The notes beneath the pieces were generated by a model. It had not been told where the DNA came from and made no database searches. It was given only the letters and a program-made list of their open reading frames with translations. Source: an uncultured Acidimicrobiales bacterium (GTDB lineage: Bacteria; Actinomycetota; Acidimicrobiia; Acidimicrobiales; SHLQ01). Taken from it: a stretch of DNA of 38,242 nt. The translations under genes and the position numbers were made by a program. How positions within the stretch are numbered: the stretch's first letter is position 1; each line of letters opens with the position of its first letter. Below are positions 34,191 to 38,242 of the stretch, one piece after another. The DNA is taken from positions 1 to 38,242 of the forward strand of contig CALLQB010000129.1 of the NCBI GenBank assembly GCA_938015295.1, in the 5' to 3' direction.

Positions 34191-34793
34191 CTAGAGATCG
34201 CTGAGAAGTATGGCTAGCGCTCGAAACGCGCGGCCTCGGTGCGAGATCGCGTTCTTCTCGTCGTCGCTCATCTCGGCGAAACTGCGCCCGTCGCCTTCGT
34301 TGGGAACGAACACCGGGTCGTAGCCAAAACCGGCTTCGCCCTTGCCTTCGTGAGCGATAGTGCCTTCGACAACACCATCGGCTCGCAGTTCGGTGCCATC
34401 GGGAAACCGGACCATCGCAACGGTACGAAACCGAGCGGTTCGTGGCGTGTTGTCGCCGAGCCCCTTGAGATCGGCAAGGAGTTTGGTGACGTTGTCGGCA
34501 TCGGTGGCACCATCGCCGGCGAACCGAGCCGAATGCACACCAGGTGCACCGTCGAGTGCGTCGACTTCGAGCCCGGTGTCGTCGGCGACGGCTCCTTCGC
34601 CGGCTACCTCGCACACCGCGACCGCTTTGAGGCGTGCGTTGTCGGCGAGTGTGTCGCCGTCTTCGACAACGTCGCCCAAACCTTCAGGCCGGGGCTCGAT
34701 GATGAAGTCGCTGAGGATCGCGGCGATTTCGGTGACCTTGTGTGGGTTGGCCGTGGCCATCACCAGCACCGGCTGCGTTGCGGGGTCGCTCAT
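34191..34793 (-). CDS. rdgB: Non-canonical purine NTP pyrophosphatase (RdgB/HAM1)
   Basis: This 200-residue house-cleaning enzyme hydrolyses dITP, dXTP and ITP to monophosphates, preventing their incorporation into DNA. Family motifs are VMATANPHKVTEIAAIL, DTLADNARLKA, the catalytic AVADDTGLEVDALDGAPGVHSARFAG, EGKGEAGFGYDPVFVP and the C-terminal MSDDEKNAISHRGRA. The length is normal. It starts eight bases after the rph stop; the rph-rdgB pair is conserved in many bacteria. Confidence 0.96.
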   Translation of the reverse strand: MSDPATQPVLVMATANPHKVTEIAAILSDFIIEPRPEGLGDVVEDGDTLADNARLKAVAVCEVAGEGAVADDTGLEVDALDGAPGVHSARFAGDGATDADNVTKLLADLKGLGDNTPRTARFRTVAMVRFPDGTELRADGVVEGTIAHEGKGEAGFGYDPVFVPNEGDGRSFAEMSDDEKNAISHRGRAFRALAILLSDL

Positions 34794-34801
34794 GGAGGTG
34801 T

Positions 34802-35527
34802 TTAGCGAGGTGCTGGCGGTTCGGCCAGGACAGCTTTTTGCAGCTCGATGATTTCGGCGATGCCTTTGCCTGCCAGACCGAGCAACGAGTTGAGTTCATC
34901 GTGTGAGAACGTTGCGCCTTCGGCGGTGCCTTGCACTTCAACAAAGTTGAGGGGGCTACCGTTGCCGGCCATCACCACGTTCATATCGGTTTCGGCTTTC
35001 GAATCCTCGATGTAGGGAAGGTCGAGCACGGGTGCGCCGCCGACGATACCGACCGAGATGGCGGCCAGAGGTTCGGTGAGCGGATGGGTGTCGATCTTGC
35101 CCTGCTGCATAAGCCGCGTGAGGGCGTCGTGGAGTGCGACGTAGCCGCCGCAGATCGAGGCGGTGCGGGTGCCACCGTCGGCCTGGAGCACGTCGCAGTC
35201 GACGGTGACCTGACGTTCGCCGAGGGCGGTCATGTCGGTGACGCTCCGAAGTGCGCGTCCGATGAGTCGCTGAATTTCTTGCGAACGGCCGGAAGTTTTG
35301 CGGCGGACACGATCGGGTGATGAGCCAGGGAGCATCGAGTACTCGGCGGTGACCCAACCTTTGCCGCTGCCACTCATCCAGCGTGGCACGTCTTCGTCGA
35401 TCGATGCGGTGCAGAGCACTCGGGTTTCGCCGAATGACACCAGGGTCGATCCGGCCGACATGGTGGTGAAGTCGCGTTCGAAAGTAACGGGTCGGAGTTC
35501 GTCGGGTTGGCGGCCATCTGGTCTCAA
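34802..35527 (-). CDS. rph: Ribonuclease PH
   Basis: This 241-residue phosphorolytic 3'-5' exoribonuclease trims tRNA precursors. Family features are the N-terminal [35 protein letters not shown], the phosphate-binding [37 protein letters not shown] and [18 protein letters not shown]. The start is TTG at 35527, which gives the usual MRPDGR beginning. It is the middle of the murI-rph-rdgB group, all on the minus strand. Confidence 0.96.
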   Translation of the reverse strand: MRPDGRQPDELRPVTFERDFTTMSAGSTLVSFGETRVLCTASIDEDVPRWMSGSGKGWVTAEYSMLPGSSPDRVRRKTSGRSQEIQRLIGRALRSVTDMTALGERQVTVDCDVLQADGGTRTASICGGYVALHDALTRLMQQGKIDTHPLTEPLAAISVGIVGGAPVLDLPYIEDSKAETDMNVVMAGNGSPLNFVEVQGTAEGATFSHDELNSLLGLAGKGIAEIIELQKAVLAEPPAPR

Positions 35528-35583
35528 GGCTGGTCCTGTCTGGTGAGCAAGTCGGCCCGCAGATGTGCAGGCAGCTCATCAAC

Positions 35584-36438
35584 TTAGTTCGTCTCGGTGA
35601 CCCATTCGCACTTCTCGGCTTGGAGCAGTTCGGGGCCGAGGAGTTGCCGACCGAGTTTTTCGAACCAGGCGACGTCGCCTGATGACAGAAACCGGTGCCG
35701 AGACGCCGATGAATCAGCGAGATCGGCGGAATCGGCCGGATCGGCGGCCATATCGGTGCCGTGCAGGCTCCGTCGAAGCGCAAACGCCGTTTCGTCGGCT
35801 GACGAAACGAGCACCACCGACCGACCCAGAACTTCGCTGATCGTGCGCGCCAGGAACGGATAGTGCGTGCAGCCAAGAAGCAATGCGTCGACCTCAGCGT
35901 CGACCACGGGCGCAAGGAGTCGTTCGGCCAAAACCCGTACCTGGTCGGAGCGAAATTCGCCGCGTTCGACAAATTCGACGAAGCCGGGACATGCGGCGCA
36001 GGTGAGGACGATGTCGTCGCCAGCGTCACTCGCTGCGTCGGCGATGGCCGTTTGGTAGGCGCCGCTTTTGATAGTTCCTACTGTGCCGATGACCCCGACG
36101 TGACCGGACCGCGAAGCGTCGAGGACCGAGGCGACCCCGGCTTCGATGACGCCGATGACCGGACGGTCGAAGCTGGCCTGTAGGTCACTAAGCGCTGCCG
36201 CCGACGCGGTGTTGCAGGCAACAACCACGGTCTTGACGTCGTGTCGGGCAATAAGAAATTCGGTGATTTCGTGTGAGAAGCGCCGAACCTCGTCGAGCGA
36301 CCGAGGCCCGTAGGGGTACCGGCCGGTGTCGCCCACGTACACCAGTCGCTCATCGGGCAGAAGGTCGATGGTGGCGCGTGCCACGGTAAGACCGCCGAAC
36401 CCCGAATCGAACATCCCGATCGGGCGGTTGTCGGCCAT
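35584..36438 (-). CDS. murI: Glutamate racemase
   Basis: This 284-residue enzyme makes D-glutamate for peptidoglycan. The catalytic cysteines are C75 (VVACNTASA) and C190 (LLGCTHYPFL), with D11/S12 in FDSGFGG and GDTGRYPYG binding substrate. Compared with standard MurI there is an extra Asp/Ala/Ser-rich low-complexity insertion near the C-terminus (about residues 232-248: ADPADSADLADSSAS). It probably forms a surface loop and does not affect the active site. The ATG is used. It is first gene of the murI-rph-rdgB group and divergent from smpB across ~86 bp. Confidence 0.95.
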   Translation of the reverse strand: MADNRPIGMFDSGFGGLTVARATIDLLPDERLVYVGDTGRYPYGPRSLDEVRRFSHEITEFLIARHDVKTVVVACNTASAAALSDLQASFDRPVIGVIEAGVASVLDASRSGHVGVIGTVGTIKSGAYQTAIADAASDAGDDIVLTCAACPGFVEFVERGEFRSDQVRVLAERLLAPVVDAEVDALLLGCTHYPFLARTISEVLGRSVVLVSSADETAFALRRSLHGTDMAADPADSADLADSSASRHRFLSSGDVAWFEKLGRQLLGPELLQAEKCEWVTETN

Positions 36439-36524
36439 TGCGTAAGGTTACGGCTATTCGGCGTGCGGTTCACCTCCGGCCCGAAGGCCTGGTCTGGCGA
36501 CTGGGGAGTATCGTAGAGACTCGG

Positions 36525-37031
36525 ATGGCTGCAAAAAGTACGAAGAAGGGCAACAAGATTCCTGAGGGCGCAACGGTTGTTGCGACCAACCGTCAGGCGC
36601 GCCGCGACTTCGAGATTCTCGACACCTTTGAGGCGGGCATTGTTCTGCGGGGCAGCGAAGTGAAGTCGTTGCGCGAGTCGAAGGTGCAGCTAGCAGAGGC
36701 GTACGCCAACATCTATCAGAACGAGGCTTGGCTGCATTCGCTACACATCATGCAGTACAGCCACTCGGGTGTAGCGATGGGCCACGAACCGGCTCGCACC
36801 AAGAAGCTGCTGTTGAAGCGGTCAGAAATCGACAAGCTTGGCCCGCGACTCGATGCCGAACGCCTGACCTTGATTGCGCTGTCGGTGTACTTCAAGGGCA
36901 GCCGCGCCAAGGTCGAACTGGCGCTGGCCCGGGGCAAGAAAATGCATGATCGCCGAGCCGACATTGCGAAGCGAGACAGCGATATGGAAGCCCGTCGCGA
37001 ACTTTCCCGCAACATTCGGGCGCACGGCTAG
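36525..37031 (+). CDS. smpB: SsrA (tmRNA)-binding protein
   Basis: This 168-residue SmpB works with tmRNA to rescue stalled ribosomes. Typical segments are NRQARRDFEILDTFEAGIVLRG, SEVKSLRESKVQLAEAYANI, HEPARTKKLLLKRSEIDKL and the basic C-terminal tail AKVELALARGKKMHDRRADIAKRD, which enters the mRNA channel. The ATG at 36525 is chosen; the earlier in-frame codons are not family-like. No tmRNA gene was recognised nearby. Confidence 0.96.
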   Translation: MAAKSTKKGNKIPEGATVVATNRQARRDFEILDTFEAGIVLRGSEVKSLRESKVQLAEAYANIYQNEAWLHSLHIMQYSHSGVAMGHEPARTKKLLLKRSEIDKLGPRLDAERLTLIALSVYFKGSRAKVELALARGKKMHDRRADIAKRDSDMEARRELSRNIRAHG

Positions 37032-37100
37032 CCGAGCTTCACCGAGGCGGCGGCTCTGTTGTCGAGCACGGTCGGAAACTGCATGTGCGAGACTTCGAAC

Positions 37101-37955
37101 ATGACTCAGACCACGGGCGCCATGGTGATGCGCCACATTGCACCCGAACTGGTTCCGGCGCACGTCGCCAAGTTCGACGGCCGTTTCGACGAGCTGTGGA
37201 TTGTTGAAGACTGTTTTTATGCCGGCGGCATCAGTCAGCTGACGGCTGTGCTCAACGCGACCAGCAAGTCGACTATCGGGCACGGCATTGCGCCCGGACC
37301 GTTTCGTAACCCGGCCGCGCTGGCGATGGAATGGGCAACGCTCGCGCGGTTGTATCCCGAGCGCCTCGCTGGAGGTGTCGGCCACGGGGTCGACTACTGG
37401 ATGAAGCAGATAGGCGAGACGGTTGACTCCCCCATCACGCTGCTGCGCGAGACCGTAGAGTCGGTGGCCAAGCTTCTCGCCGGCGAAACAGTGTCGATCG
37501 ATGGCCGGTACGTGCAGCTCGACAACGTAACGCTCGAGTTTCCGCCGTCGAGCCATGTGCCGATTTCGCTCGGTGTGCGAGGCCCGGTGTCGATGCGTCT
37601 TTCGGGCGAGATAGCCAACGGCACGATCATCGCTGAAGGCCCGTCGCCCGATGAGATTGCCGGACTGCGAGCATCGATCGACGAAGGTCGCGCCGCGGCC
37701 GGCCGCGCCGACCATCACCGGCTTACGGCGTTCATGGGTTTCTTCATTGGCGATATTGCCGAGCTCCCGCCTCCACCGGCCGACATTGTGCCCGGCTGGG
37801 AAGCGTCAGGATCTGCCGATGAGGTCGTCGAAGGTTGCCAAGCCATGCTCGACGCCGGTATCGACTGCCTGGTGTTTGTGCCCTTCGGTGACCCCGACTC
37901 ACAGCTGGAGCTGGCTCTGGCCCAGGTCGTGCCGCGACTGAAACTAGCCGCCTAG
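37101..37955 (+). CDS. LLM-class (luciferase-like, F420/FMN-type) oxidoreductase
   Basis: This 284-residue TIM-barrel oxidoreductase belongs to the luciferase-like monooxygenase superfamily, which in actinobacteria mostly uses F420 or FMN. Recognisable segments are FDELWIVEDCFYAGGI, GHGIAPGPFRNPAALAMEWATLARLYPERLAGGVGHG in two parts, SPITLLRETVESVAKLLAGE and LGVRGPVSMRLSGEIANGTIIAE. The substrate is unknown. The start is probably ATG at 37101 (MTQTTG); an in-frame ATG at 37083 adds six residues. It ends 19 bases before the thioredoxin-fold selenoprotein gene, so the two may be one transcript. Confidence 0.85.
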   Translation: MTQTTGAMVMRHIAPELVPAHVAKFDGRFDELWIVEDCFYAGGISQLTAVLNATSKSTIGHGIAPGPFRNPAALAMEWATLARLYPERLAGGVGHGVDYWMKQIGETVDSPITLLRETVESVAKLLAGETVSIDGRYVQLDNVTLEFPPSSHVPISLGVRGPVSMRLSGEIANGTIIAEGPSPDEIAGLRASIDEGRAAAGRADHHRLTAFMGFFIGDIAELPPPPADIVPGWEASGSADEVVEGCQAMLDAGIDCLVFVPFGDPDSQLELALAQVVPRLKLAA

Positions 37956-37974
37956 CACTTGTAGTGTTCGTGAC

Positions 37975-38242
37975 ATGTTCGATGTCTCGACTCTTGAACT
38001 CAGTCACCCCGACAGCAAAGTGGCATCGCTGACTGCGTACGCCGGCAAGCCCCTGGTCGTTCAGCTTCTTCGTTACTGGGGTTGACTGCCCTGTATGGAG
38101 TATCTCTCGCAGTTGCGTGAGCTGTACCCCCAAATCACCGGCCTCGGTGCTGATGCGGTGGCCATTGCGTCGAAGCCGTCGATGCTGGCCCAAACAATCC
38201 TCGATTCGGGCCACCCGTTCGCTCTGCTGATGGACCCCGACT
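37975..38242 (+). CDS. Probable selenoprotein: thioredoxin-fold (AhpC/TSA-like) redoxin with UxxC motif, cut by window edge
   Basis: The visible 89 codons read through one in-frame TGA at 38083-38085 (residue 37). Before it comes KPLVVQLLRYWG, the beta strand leading to the active site of peroxiredoxin/thioredoxin-like proteins. After it come LPCMEYLSQLRELYPQ and then DAVAIASKPSMLAQTIL and HPFALLMDPD, which continue the same fold. The TGA thus occupies the first position of the redox motif CxxC, giving Sec-Leu-Pro-Cys. A hairpin with a G in the second loop position lies 14-42 bases downstream (38100-38127), as bacterial SECIS elements require. The alternative is a nonsense mutation or sequencing error changing a Cys codon (TGC/TGT) to TGA. 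Start is ATG at 37975. The function is presumably thiol or peroxide redox chemistry. Confidence 0.78.
38100..38127 (+). other. Candidate bacterial SECIS element
   Basis: Stem CTCTCGC (38104-38110) pairs with GCGTGAG (38115-38121) with one U-U mismatch. The apical loop is AGTT (38111-38114). An outer GTA/TAC pairing (38100-38102 with 38125-38127) extends the helix. The loop begins 26 bases after the TGA, within the 16-37 base range described for bacterial SECIS elements, and has G at loop position two as the consensus requires. Folding was by eye. Confidence 0.6.

Noticed and set aside
35700..35755. Asp/Ala/Ser repeat in murI as a sign of pseudogene
   Set aside because: The frame is intact and both catalytic cysteines are present; a surface-loop insertion is the simpler reading.

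Overview
The window is about 38 kb of high-GC, gene-dense DNA. It suggests an actinobacterium, most likely a deep-branching lineage such as Acidimicrobiia (inference). The evidence is strong GC preference at third codon positions, frequent GTG/TTG starts, a GlnX/GlnH-type sensor pair as known from mycobacteria and streptomycetes, an F420-type LLM oxidoreductase, the murI-rph-rdgB order, and many genes without a clear Shine-Dalgarno site. No phage, insertion sequence, CRISPR array or rRNA was seen.

Layout. (1) 1-2918, minus: an acyl-CoA carboxylase operon, with a beta subunit followed by a biotin carboxylase subunit that runs off the left edge. (2) 3043-4089: a ProW-like membrane protein that lacks the ATPase-coupling EAA loop, bracketed by two inverted copies of a ~49-bp palindromic repeat. 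(3) 4094-8440: a Rieske oxygenase diverging from a tight three-gene operon (amino acid synthesis family, aldehyde dehydrogenase, Ldh_2-type oxidoreductase), probably a small-molecule catabolic unit. (4) 8451-10741: GlnX-like and GlnH-like amino-acid sensing proteins, without pknG beside them. (5) 10863-15960: a DUF3048 secreted protein, a large SNF2 helicase and a small basic protein. (6) 16057-23123: a surface polysaccharide locus with a chain-length protein, a Wzy/WaaL-like protein, two GT2 enzymes, a WecG/TagA enzyme and an acyltransferase. (7) 23135-28239: metabolic genes, comprising an amidohydrolase, a DUF3445 haem-dependent N-demethylase, an aldose epimerase, a histidine phosphatase and a DUF445 protein. 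(8) 28240-37031: mostly housekeeping genes, comprising an RNA m5U methyltransferase, rpe, clpP, tRNA-Leu(UAG), a PAS-GGDEF-EAL protein, rdgB, rph, murI and smpB. (9) 37101-38242: an LLM oxidoreductase and, at the right edge, a thioredoxin-fold gene with an in-frame TGA.

The most notable item is that last gene. Its TGA at 38083-38085 sits exactly where the first cysteine of a redox CxxC motif is expected. Family-like sequence continues in frame after it, and a bacterial SECIS-like hairpin lies at the right distance downstream. It is best read as a UxxC selenoprotein. Other points are the EAA-less permease, the Rieske enzyme with a glutamate at the bridging position (as in quaternary-amine oxygenases), GlnX/GlnH uncoupled from pknG, and a chain-length protein fused to a kinase remnant without a Walker A motif.
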